A stretch of DNA of 64,000 bases from Agromyces kandeliae (GTDB taxonomy: Bacteria > Actinomycetota > Actinomycetes > Actinomycetales > Microbacteriaceae). Below the pieces are notes generated by a model. The model had not been told where the DNA came from. It did not search any database and worked only from the letters and a program-made list of their open reading frames with translations. The position numbers were made by a program, and so were the translations under genes. Of this stretch, positions 25,539-33,935 are shown one piece after another; the stretch's first letter is position 1; every line of letters starts with the position of its first letter. The DNA is taken from assembly GCF_009674665.1 (NCBI RefSeq), contig NZ_WKJD01000009.1, positions 1 through 64,000 of the forward strand, in the 5' to 3' direction.

Positions 25539-26207
25539 CTAGGGGACCTCGCTGCCGACTTCGACCGGCACGGGGACACCCCCCGCGACGATCACGAAGC
25601 GAACCAACGTCTGCACCACGGCATCCGGCGGGAGCGCATCTGCAGCCGGAGGGAGGTCGAGCGACCATCCCGGCTCCGCATGCACGCGGCTCCCGGCCTC
25701 GAGGGGAGCGGACATCTCGCCCGCGAGCGCGCCGTCGGGCGTCCAGGCGTAGCGCGACACGACGGCATCCGTGAGGTCGAGCTCGAGTGGGTGCGTGCCG
25801 AGGAGTTCGAGGCGGCCGCCGTCTGCAGCCAGCCCGATCGCCGCGACAGGGAACGCCGTCTGCCGAGCGAGGAGGTCGCGGCCGCGCACGACGAGCTCCG
25901 ACCAGACCGGATCGTCGTCGGAGTCCAGGCCTCCGACCTCGAGGGCGAATCCATCGCCGAGTTCCAGGGTTTCGCTCGACGCGCCGGGGCGGCGCATGAC
26001 GTCGGGTTCGGGGATCGCCTGCGCACGGTCGACGAGTGCGCGCAAGTCGTCGACCTCGTCGGCCGCGAGATCGCCCTCGAAGGAACCGACGGCGAGGGGG
26101 GCGACCGACCGCCATCCCGCCAGCCGGCCGTCGCGGTCGACCTCCACGGTCTCGTACTCGGCCGGGACGCGTTGCCCGTCGGCACGGATGTAGCGGAGCA
26201 GGGTCAT
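25539..26207 (-). CDS. Hypothetical protein coupled to the metalloprotease gene
   Basis: A 222-residue soluble protein with no signal peptide or membrane segment. It is rich in short beta-strand-like stretches (RYIRADGQRV, RDGRLAGWRSV, DGFALEVGGLD) and I do not recognise a family. Its ATG lies inside the stop of the upstream metalloprotease gene (ATGA overlap at 26204-26207) behind GGGGGGAGGAA. Tight coupling to a secreted-cargo-like protease suggests an inhibitor, chaperone or structural partner, but this is inference only. Confidence 0.75.
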   Translation of the reverse strand: MTLLRYIRADGQRVPAEYETVEVDRDGRLAGWRSVAPLAVGSFEGDLAADEVDDLRALVDRAQAIPEPDVMRRPGASSETLELGDGFALEVGGLDSDDDPVWSELVVRGRDLLARQTAFPVAAIGLAADGGRLELLGTHPLELDLTDAVVSRYAWTPDGALAGEMSAPLEAGSRVHAEPGWSLDLPPAADALPPDAVVQTLVRFVIVAGGVPVPVEVGSEVP

Positions 26208-28120
26208 CGTTCCTCCCCCCGGAACGTGCCGCCGAGCGTTCGCCCGAGGATTCCGAGGAACTCTGCGATGTGACGGGGCTCGGCTCCGTGGTCGTGGATG
26301 TCCGGCGCCCGGCGGGGGTCGCCCATGATCGACCCGCTCGTATAGGTGAAGACCTGGATCGTCTCGTAGCGATCGGCCGTTCCGCGCAGCGACCGGTCCA
26401 GGTCGGTGACCAGGTCGGTGGTCAGCGTGTAGGCGGGCAGCGCCGGCAGCGCCGGTACGCCCGGGGACGCGGGCACTGCGGGCAGCGCCGGCGCGATGCC
26501 CCCGAGCGGCAGGGCGGCATACGCCGCGACGACGCGCTGTGCGAATGCTCCCATCGTCACCCCCGCCGCCGCCGTCCGGGCGTTGGCGGCGTTGCGCGCC
26601 AGCATAGCCGCCTGCAGGTTCGCGGCGATCGTCGCCGGAGCGACGCCTGCCGGCCCGGTCGTCGCACCGACCGGCGGCTCATGTCCGGTGATCCGGACGT
26701 AGTCGCCGGGTCGTTGCTGGTATTCGTCCTGCAGGCCGATCAGGTGACCGTACTCATGCGGCACGGTCGACTCCGACGTCGGGTCGTTCCGGAACCAGCG
26801 GCCGGCGTTCGATCGACCGGTGCCGGCCCGGACGTCCACGGTCATCGCGGCGGGCCCGCTTCCGCGCACGAGGCGGAACTCGAGGTTCACCCGTCGAGGG
26901 GGCGCGTCCCGCACCGCGGCGAAACGGTCCCAGACCCGCGGCACGTGGGAGAACCATGCCGCCCTCGGCGCGAGCCCGGTGAAGTTCACCGCCACGGTGA
27001 CCACCATGCGGTCGCCGTCGATCTCCCATGAGTAGCGCGACGCGTTGCCGCCTGTGTTCCCGTACGTCGCACCGCCGACCTCCTCCCTCCACTGGCGCTC
27101 GATGAACCCGACGGTCGATGCGGGCGCTACCGCGTCGAGCGCCGTCCACGTTGCGGCATCCGCGATTCCCGACGCGGGCAACGGGGGAACCCGACCGGAC
27201 TGGAAGGCCCGCACCGCGGCGGTCGTCAGGGGTCCGAAGCGACCGTCGACGGCGAGCGCCGGCGACGCACCCGCGGTGTTCAGCTTCTGCTGCAGCTCGC
27301 GCACCGCGGCTCCCCGCAGTATGCCTCCCGCCCCGACGACCGGATGGAGGCTGGTCCCGGGCACCTGCACGCCCAGGGGGTTCGCGGTGCCGCTCGCGGT
27401 GTGCTGCTCGACGGGGGAAGCGCTCAGCCCCTCGAGCGCGATGAAGCCACCCGGGCTCGCAGTGTCGAGCACCCGCCACACGTCCGCGTCGATCCTGCTG
27501 GTCGGCCAGCGGTGCAGGACCAGTGCCTCGATGGCGATGATCGCCGGCTGCATCTCCGGGCCGTAGACGGCGTTGATCACGAGGCGCGGCGAGATGCCGA
27601 GGGCGTTCAGCTTCTGCTGGGCGAATCCCACGTCGACGTGGTCGGCTCCGGGGACGAGGACCGCGCGAACGGGCGCGGGCAATGCAGCGAACGCGCCGTC
27701 GAGCGCGGTCCAGGTGGTCCCGTCGAGGACGCCGTCGGGCGGGATCCCGCGCGTCCCCTGGAACGTGCGTACCGAGCCCTCGGTGAGGGCGCCGAACTGC
27801 CCGTCCTCGACGAGCGGCCCGACGGAGGCCTGCAGCCGGCTCAGCTTGCGCTGCGCCTCCTTCACGAACTGGCCGCGCGACCCCGTGCGCAGTGTCGGCT
27901 TCGCCGGTGGTGCGATCGGTTGTCGCTGCACCTGGAGCAGCCTGCTGACCACCGCACCTTGGCGAGCGCCGTTGCCGACCAGTCGTTGCAGTCCGATCAT
28001 CCCGGCGGACGGCGCCACGCCGGACGCAGGGTGTGGTGCCGGGACGCGCGGGTTCGCGCTGCGTCCCGTCAGGGGCGACGCGGCGCCCCGGTCGTCCCCG
28101 ACCGCGCGTCCGGAGGACAT
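26204..28120 (-). CDS. Zinc metalloprotease with peptidoglycan-binding repeats and an eCIS-cargo-like N-terminus
   Basis: A 638-residue protein. Residues 43-68 carry LQRLVGN...AVVSRLLQVQRQP, the LQR-GN-AV-LLQRQ pattern common at the N-terminus of DUF4157-type and other proteins linked to extracellular contractile injection systems. Three peptidoglycan-binding_1-like repeats follow (about 78-145, 158-222, 263-332; FGALTEGSVRTFQ, FGPLTTAAVRAFQ). The protease core has HEYGHLIGLQDEY (455-467) and a likely Met-turn SGSIMG (595-600). There is no Sec or Tat signal, and an Ala/Pro-rich linker precedes the Met-turn. No injection-system genes are in the window. Confidence 0.8.
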   Translation of the reverse strand: MSSGRAVGDDRGAASPLTGRSANPRVPAPHPASGVAPSAGMIGLQRLVGNGARQGAVVSRLLQVQRQPIAPPAKPTLRTGSRGQFVKEAQRKLSRLQASVGPLVEDGQFGALTEGSVRTFQGTRGIPPDGVLDGTTWTALDGAFAALPAPVRAVLVPGADHVDVGFAQQKLNALGISPRLVINAVYGPEMQPAIIAIEALVLHRWPTSRIDADVWRVLDTASPGGFIALEGLSASPVEQHTASGTANPLGVQVPGTSLHPVVGAGGILRGAAVRELQQKLNTAGASPALAVDGRFGPLTTAAVRAFQSGRVPPLPASGIADAATWTALDAVAPASTVGFIERQWREEVGGATYGNTGGNASRYSWEIDGDRMVVTVAVNFTGLAPRAAWFSHVPRVWDRFAAVRDAPPRRVNLEFRLVRGSGPAAMTVDVRAGTGRSNAGRWFRNDPTSESTVPHEYGHLIGLQDEYQQRPGDYVRITGHEPPVGATTGPAGVAPATIAANLQAAMLARNAANARTAAAGVTMGAFAQRVVAAYAALPLGGIAPALPAVPASPGVPALPALPAYTLTTDLVTDLDRSLRGTADRYETIQVFTYTSGSIMGDPRRAPDIHDHGAEPRHIAEFLGILGRTLGGTFRGEER

Positions 28121-28236
28121 GACGGCATTCTCGTCACTCCCCGAGACACGCGCGTGCCCGATCGGGCGGAACCGCGGGCAACCGCGCGCAGACGGGACGC
28201 TCGGCGACCTCGGCCCGGCCGACCGCCCTCATCCGG

Positions 28237-29145
28237 TCAGCCGACGACGGATGGCTCCAGCGCGCGTCGCGCCTCGCGTGTCAGGCCGTCGGAGATGGCG
28301 TCGAGGAGGGGCGATCCGAGGTTCCACTGCTGCCAGTGCAGCGGCACGTCGACGGGCGGCCCACCGAGCGAGACGAGCCGTCCGTCCGCGAGTTCGTCGT
28401 CGGCCTGGAACCCGGGCAGCAGCCCCCATCCGAGTCCGAGCTTGACCGCGGTCGCGAAGTCGTTCGACGCGGGCACGAAGTGCCGCGGCGGGTCGGCGGC
28501 ACCATCCGCCCCGACGAGCCGCAGGTACTCGCCCTGCAGGTCGTCGCGGCGGTCGAAGTCGACGCGCGGCGCCCCGGCGAGCGACGCGGCATCCGGACCC
28601 TCAGGACACCATCGGGCGACCCAGGCCGGCGTCGCCACCGCGATGTACCGCATGACGCCGAGCGGACGGACGAGGCATCCGGCGACCGGCGTCGCCTGCG
28701 AGGTCACGGCGCCCATCACGGTGCCGGACTCGAGCAGGGCCGCCGTGAAGTCCTGGTCGTCACGGTGCAGGTCGAACACGACGGGATGCTCCTCGGCGAT
28801 GCGCGCGAGCGCCGGCAGGAACCACGTCGCGAGCGAGTCGGCGTTGACGGCGAGCGGTACGGTCGTCGGGCGGGGGGATGCCGTGTCGTCGCCGCCGAAG
28901 GCGGCGAGCGCGTCGTGCTCGAGCAGCGCGAGCTGGCGTGCGAGGCGCACGACGGCGGCACCCGCCTCGGTGGGGCGCACGGGCTTGGAGCGCACGACGA
29001 GCACGCGGCCGAGGCGCTGCTCGAGCTGCTTCACGCGCTGCGAGACCGCCGACGGCGTGACGCGGAGCTCGGCGGCGGCCGCCTCGAACGTGCCGCCGTC
29101 GACGACCGCGGCGAGGGTCCGGGCGAGATCGAGCGGGACCTGCAT
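28237..29145 (-). CDS. lysG: LysR-family regulator of the ArgP/LysG type
   Basis: A 302-residue LysR regulator. The N-terminal helix-turn-helix (GGTFEAAAAELRVTPSAVSQRVKQLEQRLG) and the effector domain with NADSLATWFLPAL match ArgP/LysG, which sense basic amino acids. It is transcribed divergently from a LysE exporter with 70 nt between starts, the classic lysG-lysE arrangement in which intracellular lysine or arginine activates export. Start ATG 29145. Confidence 0.9.
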   Translation of the reverse strand: MQVPLDLARTLAAVVDGGTFEAAAAELRVTPSAVSQRVKQLEQRLGRVLVVRSKPVRPTEAGAAVVRLARQLALLEHDALAAFGGDDTASPRPTTVPLAVNADSLATWFLPALARIAEEHPVVFDLHRDDQDFTAALLESGTVMGAVTSQATPVAGCLVRPLGVMRYIAVATPAWVARWCPEGPDAASLAGAPRVDFDRRDDLQGEYLRLVGADGAADPPRHFVPASNDFATAVKLGLGWGLLPGFQADDELADGRLVSLGGPPVDVPLHWQQWNLGSPLLDAISDGLTREARRALEPSVVG

Positions 29146-29215
29146 GAAGCAATGCTAACGCGCGTGAAGAATCCTGAGCTGGCTTTCATATCCTGCCGCA
29201 CCTAGCGTCGATGGC
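29146..29215. promoter_or_regulatory. lysG-lysE divergent control region with leaderless lysE promoter
   Basis: TAGCGT at 29203-29208 ends 7 nt before GTG 29216, so lysE is probably leaderless. A loose dyad TGAA-N16-TTCA spans about 29165-29188 and is the most likely LysG binding region; the site also covers the lysG promoter. Confidence 0.5.
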
Positions 29216-29893
29216 GTGGATCTCTCCGTGCTCGCCGCGGGCCTCGGCCTCGGCTTCTCCCTCATCGTCGCGATCGGGGCCCAGAACGTCTTCGTGCTGC
29301 GGCAGGGCATCCGGCGCGAGCACGTGTTCGTCGTCGCCGCGATCTGCACGGTCTCCGACGCCCTGCTCATCGTCGCCGGCGTCGGCGGCATGGGCGCCAT
29401 GCTGCAGGCCATGCCGTGGCTGGTCGGCGTCGCGCGGTGGGCCGGCGCGATCTTCCTCGTCGGGTACGCCGTGCTCGCCGCCCGACGCGCGCTGCGCGGG
29501 ACGGATGAGGCGCTCGTGGTCGAGGAGGCGCGACCGGACGCGTCAGCCGCGGGCTCGGGCACGGGCGTCGTCGCGACGGCGGCGACGACGAGGACCGCGA
29601 CCACCGCACTCCTCCCCGTCGTGCTCACCTGCCTCGCGCTCACCTGGCTGAACCCGCACGTCTACCTCGACACCGTCGTGCTGCTCGGCTCGGTGGGCGC
29701 CACGCACGGCGACGACCGCTGGACCTTCGCGCTCGGCGCCGCGATCGCCAGCGCCGCCTGGTTCCTCGGACTGGCCTACGGCGCACGGCTCCTCGGCGGG
29801 ATCCTCGCGAACCCCCGCGCATGGCGCGTGCTCGACGGGATCATCGCGGTCGTGATGCTCGCGATCGCGGTCTCGCTCGTGCTCCCCGCCTGA
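29216..29893 (+). CDS. lysE: LysE-type basic amino acid exporter
   Basis: A 225-residue inner-membrane exporter with six helices, removing excess lysine or arginine. The LysE motif GLGLGFSLIVAIGAQNVFVLRQGIRREH opens the protein and NPHVYLDTVVLLGSV is in the second half. A hydrophilic loop rich in Ala/Thr (about 105-135) separates the halves. GTG 29216 is the start; ATG 29211 is in another frame. Confidence 0.93.
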   Translation: MDLSVLAAGLGLGFSLIVAIGAQNVFVLRQGIRREHVFVVAAICTVSDALLIVAGVGGMGAMLQAMPWLVGVARWAGAIFLVGYAVLAARRALRGTDEALVVEEARPDASAAGSGTGVVATAATTRTATTALLPVVLTCLALTWLNPHVYLDTVVLLGSVGATHGDDRWTFALGAAIASAAWFLGLAYGARLLGGILANPRAWRVLDGIIAVVMLAIAVSLVLPA

Positions 29894-29912
29894 CCCCCTC
29901 CTGGACGGGGGA

Positions 29913-29943
29913 TTGCGGAGCACGGCCCGACCCGTGCTAGCGT
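29913..29943 (+). promoter_or_regulatory. Promoter TTGCGG-N19-TAGCGT of the Cys leader
   Basis: TTGCGG (29913-29918) and TAGCGT (29938-29943) precede the GTG of the leader peptide by 10 nt. The message would have almost no 5' untranslated region. Confidence 0.55.
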
Positions 29944-29953
29944 GTCCGCAATC

Positions 29954-29989
29954 GTGAGCACCCACACCTGTCGCTGCTGTCGCCGCTAG
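29954..29989 (+). CDS. Cysteine-rich leader peptide (11 residues), putative attenuator
   Basis: GTG 29954 opens an 11-codon frame, MSTHTCRCCRR, ending at TAG 29987-29989. Three of the last six codons are TGT/TGC, rare overall in this GC-rich genome. Leaderless Cys-tract peptides of this kind are known in mycobacteria to sense charged tRNA-Cys and control downstream sulfur genes. It starts 10 nt after a -10 box and is followed at once by two small hairpins, then the oxygenase gene 230 nt downstream. Function by attenuation is inferred from layout. Confidence 0.7.
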   Translation: MSTHTCRCCRR

Positions 29990-29991
29990 GC

Positions 29992-30035
29992 GATCGTCCT
30001 CCCCGACGATCCCAGGGCGCGATTCCACACGCGCC
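29992..30035 (+). promoter_or_regulatory. Tandem hairpins after the Cys leader
   Basis: GATCGTC/GACGATC (29992-29998 with 30005-30011) and GGCGCG/CGCGCC (30016-30021 with 30030-30035) follow the leader stop by 2 nt. A ribosome stalled at the Cys codons could change their folding. No U-tract is present. From 30036 to about 30205 I see nothing further except the GAAAGGA binding site at 30206-30212. Confidence 0.4.
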
Positions 30036-30219
30036 GCCGACCGCAGCCCAGCTCACGCCGCATCCGACGCGTCCGCGTCAGCCCAGCGGCATCCGCCTCG
30101 AAGGCCCCCTCGAACACCCGGGGGCAGACCCGAACCGGATGCCACGGGCCGACGTCGAAGGATGCCGGGGCCGCATCGTCGGCGCACCACCATCCCGGCA
30201 CCCTCGAAAGGACCAGCAC

Positions 30220-31224
30220 ATGTCCGGCATCCCCGTCCTCGACCTCTCCCTGCTGAACGGCACCCCCGAGCAGCAGGCGGCCTTCCGCGACGACCTCCGT
30301 CGCGCGACCCACGAGGTCGGCTTCTTCTCGCTCGTCGGCCACGGCGTGCCGGCCGAGCTCATCGACCGCGCGTACGAGGTCGCACGCGCGTTCTTCGCCC
30401 TGCCCGAGTCGCACAAGCTCGCGATCGAGAACGTGAAGAGCCCGCACTTCCGCGGCTACACGCGCATGGGCGGCGAGCGCACGCTCGGCCGCGTCGACAT
30501 CCGCGAGCAGATCGACATCGGCGCCGAACGGCCCGCGGTGCCCGTCGGGCCGGACGCCCCGGACTACTGGGTCCTGCAGGGCCCGAACCTCTGGCCCGAG
30601 TCGCTGCCCGAACTCCGCGAGGTCGCGGAGGAGTGGATCGCCCGCCTCGACGAGGTCGGCACGCGACTGCTCCGCGCCTGGGCGGAGGCGCTCGGCGCGC
30701 CGTCCGACGCCTTCGACGCCGCGTTCGCGACGCCGTCGCCGTACATGAAGGTGGCGCGCTACCCCGGCGTCGAGACCGAGCAGCCGGCGCAGGGCGTCGG
30801 CGCGCACAAGGACCTCGGCGTGCTCACGCTGCTCTCGGTCGAGGAGGGCAAGGCCGGCCTGCAGGTCGAGAAGGACGGCGAGTGGATCGACGTCACGCCG
30901 CCCGCCGGCTCGTTCGTCGTGAACATCGGCGAGCTGCTCGAGATCGCCACGGGAGGGTACCTCAAGGCGACGCTGCACCGCGTGGTCTCCCCCGAGCCCG
31001 GCACCGAGCGCATCTCGATCCCCTACTTCCACGGCCCATCGCTCGACGCGACGATCCCGACCATCGAGCTGCCGCCGGCCCTCGCCGCGGAGGCACCCGG
31101 CGTCACCGAGGACCCGGCGAACCCGCTGCACGCGGTGTTCGGCGAGAACTGGCTGAAGAGCCGCCTCCGCGCGCACCCGAACGTGGTCGAGGCGCAGCAC
31201 CCTCGCCTGCTCGTGGGGGCCTGA
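30220..31224 (+). CDS. Isopenicillin-N-synthase-family Fe(II)/2-oxoglutarate-type oxygenase
   Basis: A 334-residue non-heme iron oxygenase. Iron ligands are visible as H196 and D198 (GAHKDLG) and H253 (ATLHRVV), with the 2-oxoglutarate carboxylate pair R264-x-S266 (ERISIPYF). The N-terminal FFSLVGHGVP is the DIOX_N signature. True isopenicillin synthases share the fold, but no beta-lactam genes are present and the RxS pair fits 2-oxoglutarate users. ATG 30220 follows GAAAGGA. The Cys leader upstream hints at a role tied to cysteine or sulfur supply, which is not proven. Confidence 0.88.
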   Translation: MSGIPVLDLSLLNGTPEQQAAFRDDLRRATHEVGFFSLVGHGVPAELIDRAYEVARAFFALPESHKLAIENVKSPHFRGYTRMGGERTLGRVDIREQIDIGAERPAVPVGPDAPDYWVLQGPNLWPESLPELREVAEEWIARLDEVGTRLLRAWAEALGAPSDAFDAAFATPSPYMKVARYPGVETEQPAQGVGAHKDLGVLTLLSVEEGKAGLQVEKDGEWIDVTPPAGSFVVNIGELLEIATGGYLKATLHRVVSPEPGTERISIPYFHGPSLDATIPTIELPPALAAEAPGVTEDPANPLHAVFGENWLKSRLRAHPNVVEAQHPRLLVGA

Positions 31225-31261
31225 CCTCCCGCGCGGCGCCCGAGCGCGGGATGATGAGGAG

Positions 31262-31579
31262 GTGCGCATCGAGGTCCTGCACATCGAGGACTGCCCCAAC
31301 TGGCGAGGGGCCGGTCGGCTCGTGCAGGACGCGCTCGAGCTCCTGGGGCGTTCCGAGCCGGTCTCCGCGCGCCTCATCGAGTCGCCCGAGCAGGCCGCCG
31401 GCACCGCGTTCGCCGGCTCGCCGACGATCAGCGTCGACGGCGACGACCTGTTCCCGACCGAGGTGGCGGTGACCGAGCTCGCCTGCCGCGTCTTCGCCAC
31501 GCCCGACGGGCCCGCCGGACTGCCGACGCTCCAGCAGGTGGTCGAGCGCCTGCGCGAGCGCGGTGGGTCCCGGGCCTGA
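31262..31579 (+). CDS. Small thioredoxin-fold-like protein with CPNW motif
   Basis: A 105-residue protein starting MRIEVLHIEDCPNW, a beta-strand followed by a C-x-x-W turn (C11-W14) where thioredoxins have CxxC, and FAGSPTISVDGDDLF, the cis-Pro-like loop. A second Cys lies near 76 (ELACRVFATPDG). Proteins of this shape occur near mercury- or selenium-related genes and are of unproven redox function. GTG 31262 lies 37 nt after the oxygenase stop and may share its message. Confidence 0.65.
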   Translation: MRIEVLHIEDCPNWRGAGRLVQDALELLGRSEPVSARLIESPEQAAGTAFAGSPTISVDGDDLFPTEVAVTELACRVFATPDGPAGLPTLQQVVERLRERGGSRA

Positions 31580-31608
31580 CCGGACCGGTCGGAATCGGAC
31601 ACTCACGG

Positions 31609-31635
31609 TGTCGAAACCGGGTTCCGCCGTTCGTC
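31609..31635 (+). promoter_or_regulatory. ECF42-type promoter TGTCGA-N17-CGTC
   Basis: TGTCGA (31609-31614) and CGTC (31632-31635) are separated by 17 bp. These match the -35/-10 pattern reported for ECF42 sigma factors in front of DGPF/YCII genes. The promoter precedes the YCII gene at 31673 and so would be autoregulatory for the sigma gene behind it. Confidence 0.65.
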
Positions 31636-31672
31636 GTACGTGCGTAGCGTGACCGAGAGAAGGGATTCCGTC

Positions 31673-32512
31673 ATGGAGTACGCACTGTTCTACGCCGAGG
31701 GCGCCGACGCGCTCCCCTACGCGCCCGCCGACGACAACGTGGGCGAGTGGGTCGACGATGTCGAGGCGCGAGGCGTCTCGGAGTACGGCGAACGACTGCG
31801 GCCCGCGCAGGATGCCACGACCGTGCGCGTGCGCGGGGGCGAGGTGCTCGTGGTCGACGGCCCGTTCACCGAGTCGAAGGAGTCGATCGGAGGGTTCGAC
31901 GTCATCGACGTACGCGACCTCGACGAGGCGATCGAGGTCGCGTCGAGGCATCCGGTGGCCTCGTTCGGGCGGGTCGAGATCCGCCCGTTCGTGCGGTGGC
32001 CCGACGCCGACCCGGACTCGCGGATCGTTCCGGCCGGCTTCGCCGAGCGCCCCGTCCGCGGCCGGCGGTACCTCTTGCTCGTGGTCGTGGAGCCCGGCGG
32101 CGAGCGCGCCCCGGCCGGCGGCGACCGGGCGGAGGACGACGGCCCCGAGGCGTGGGTGCGCGAGATGGACGGCCGCGGCGTGCGACTCTTCGGCGAGGTG
32201 CTGCGCGGGCCGGCGGATGCCACGTTCGTGCGCCGCCGTCACGACGAGGTGCTCGTGACCGACGGCGGGTTCGCCGAGGCGAAGGAGTGGGTCGCGGGCT
32301 TCGACCTGATCGAGGTGCAGGGCGGCCTCGCCGAGGCGATCGAGGTGGCCTCGAAGCACCCGATGGCGCGGGGCGGGGCGATCGAGCTGCGCCCGCTCTG
32401 GCCGTTCGACGTGCACGAGGACCACGTCGCCCGCACCGAGCGCGAGGCCGCGGACCTCGGGCGCCGCCTCGAGCCCGCGGCCGCAGTCGCCGCTGCCGGG
32501 AGCGAGCGCTGA
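31673..32512 (+). CDS. Tandem YCII (DGPF) domain protein
   Basis: A 279-residue protein made of two YCII-related domains. The first has the hallmark DGPF at 62-65 (VVDGPFTESKESIGGF); the second carries DGGF at 197-200 in the same context, so the key Pro is lost there. Single-domain DGPF proteins are the constant partners of ECF42 sigma factors; a fused pair is less common. Biochemical role is unknown. GAGAGAAGGG precedes ATG 31673. The sigma factor gene begins 23 nt after its stop. Confidence 0.85.
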   Translation: MEYALFYAEGADALPYAPADDNVGEWVDDVEARGVSEYGERLRPAQDATTVRVRGGEVLVVDGPFTESKESIGGFDVIDVRDLDEAIEVASRHPVASFGRVEIRPFVRWPDADPDSRIVPAGFAERPVRGRRYLLLVVVEPGGERAPAGGDRAEDDGPEAWVREMDGRGVRLFGEVLRGPADATFVRRRHDEVLVTDGGFAEAKEWVAGFDLIEVQGGLAEAIEVASKHPMARGGAIELRPLWPFDVHEDHVARTEREAADLGRRLEPAAAVAAAGSER

Positions 32513-32535
32513 GACCGGACACGGGCGACGTCCCG

Positions 32536-33849
32536 ATGCCGGGCGCGGGTGGGGCCACCCCGCTCGCGCCCGGGATCGCCGCTGCCCTGCGCGGCGCGTA
32601 CCGGTCCGACTGGGCGCGCGTGGTGGCGACGCTGATCCGGGTGACGGGCGACTGGGACGTCGCCGAGGAGGCCGCGGCGGGCGCGTTCGAACGCGCGGCG
32701 CAGACGTGGCCGCGCGACGGCGTGCCTCGCAACCCGGGTGCGTGGCTCACGATCGCGGCCCGCAACCTCGCGCTCGATCGACTGCGTCGGCGCGGCGTCG
32801 AGGCGGACAAGGTCGGGGAGTGGATGGCGATGCAGGAGGCTATCGGGGGTGCCGACGGCCCGCCCGACCCGGCGGACGTCGTCGCCGACGAGGAGCCCGC
32901 CTGGGACGACCGGCTGCGCCTCGTCTTCACGTGCGCGCACCCGGCGCTCCCCATGGAGTCGCGCGTCGCGTTGACGCTCCGCACGGTGGGCGGCCTCGAC
33001 ACCGGTGAGATCGCGCGCGCGTTCCACGTGCCCGAACCGACGATGGGGCAGCGCATCTCGCGCGCGAAGCGCAAGATCCGGCACGCCGGCATCCCGTACC
33101 GCGTTCCCGCCGCCGACCTCCTGCCCGAGCGCGTCGAGGGGGTGCTGGCCGTGCTCTACCTCATCGCGAACGAGGGCTACCTCGCCTCCCACGGCGACGA
33201 GCTCCAGCGGCTCGACCTCGCCGCCGAGGCCATCCGCCTCACCCGGCTCCTCGTGGCGCTCATGCCCGACGCCGACGAGGCACGGGCGCTGCTGGCGCTC
33301 ATGCTGCTCCAGCACGCGCGATCGGCGGCGCGCATCGACGCCGCGGGCGACCTCGTGCCGCTGCCCGAGCAGGACCGCACGACGTGGGACGCCGGCGAGA
33401 TCGAGGAGGGGCTGGCGCTCCTCTCGACGGCGGCGATCCCGACGCGCGAGCCGGGTCCCCCGCAGGCCGGGCCGTACCGCCTGCAGGCGGAGATCCAGGC
33501 CGTGCACGCGCGGGCGCGCTCCGCCGTCGAGACGGACTGGCCCGCGATCGTCGCCCGCTACGACGCGCTCTCGATGTTCGCGGACTCGCCGTTCGTGGCG
33601 CTCAATCGCGCGATCGCCCGCGGCATGGCCTTCGGCCCGCAGGCGGGCCTCGACGACCTCGCGCTGCTTGAGGCGTCCGGTCGGCTCGACGGCTACCACC
33701 TGTTGCCGGCCGCGCAGGCCGACCTGCTGCGCCGGCAGGGCGAGGCGGATGCCGCGGCCGCCCGCTACCGCGACGCGATCGCGCTCGCCCGCACGGCGCC
33801 GGAGCGCCGATTCCTCGAGCGCCGTCTCGCCGAGCTTCCGGGGCCATGA
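32536..33849 (+). CDS. ECF42-type sigma factor with C-terminal TPR domain
   Basis: A 437-residue extracytoplasmic-function sigma factor. Region 2 covers about 20-90 (DWARVVATLIRVTGDWDVAEEAA, NPGAWLTIAARNLALDRLRR) and region 4 about 130-185 (LTLRTVGGLDTGEIARAFHVPEPTMGQRISRAKRKI). The remaining half, about 190-437, is the SnoaL-free TPR tail typical of ECF41/42-like groups (GYLASHGDELQRLDLAAEAIRLTRLL, YRLQAEIQAVHARA). No anti-sigma gene is adjacent, as usual for the group. ATG 32536 is the first reasonable start. Confidence 0.9.
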   Translation: MPGAGGATPLAPGIAAALRGAYRSDWARVVATLIRVTGDWDVAEEAAAGAFERAAQTWPRDGVPRNPGAWLTIAARNLALDRLRRRGVEADKVGEWMAMQEAIGGADGPPDPADVVADEEPAWDDRLRLVFTCAHPALPMESRVALTLRTVGGLDTGEIARAFHVPEPTMGQRISRAKRKIRHAGIPYRVPAADLLPERVEGVLAVLYLIANEGYLASHGDELQRLDLAAEAIRLTRLLVALMPDADEARALLALMLLQHARSAARIDAAGDLVPLPEQDRTTWDAGEIEEGLALLSTAAIPTREPGPPQAGPYRLQAEIQAVHARARSAVETDWPAIVARYDALSMFADSPFVALNRAIARGMAFGPQAGLDDLALLEASGRLDGYHLLPAAQADLLRRQGEADAAAARYRDAIALARTAPERRFLERRLAELPGP

Positions 33850-33935
33850 CCTCGCGGCCTCCACCGATCGGTGGAGGCGAAGATCGACCGCCCCACGGCT
33901 GCCGTTGCACGCCCGCGAGGAGGAGCATCGATGGC

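Noticed and set aside
30220..31224. Beta-lactam biosynthesis, because of the isopenicillin-N-synthase-like enzyme
   Set aside because: No ACV synthetase or other pathway gene is present, and the RxS pair points to a 2-oxoglutarate-using relative.
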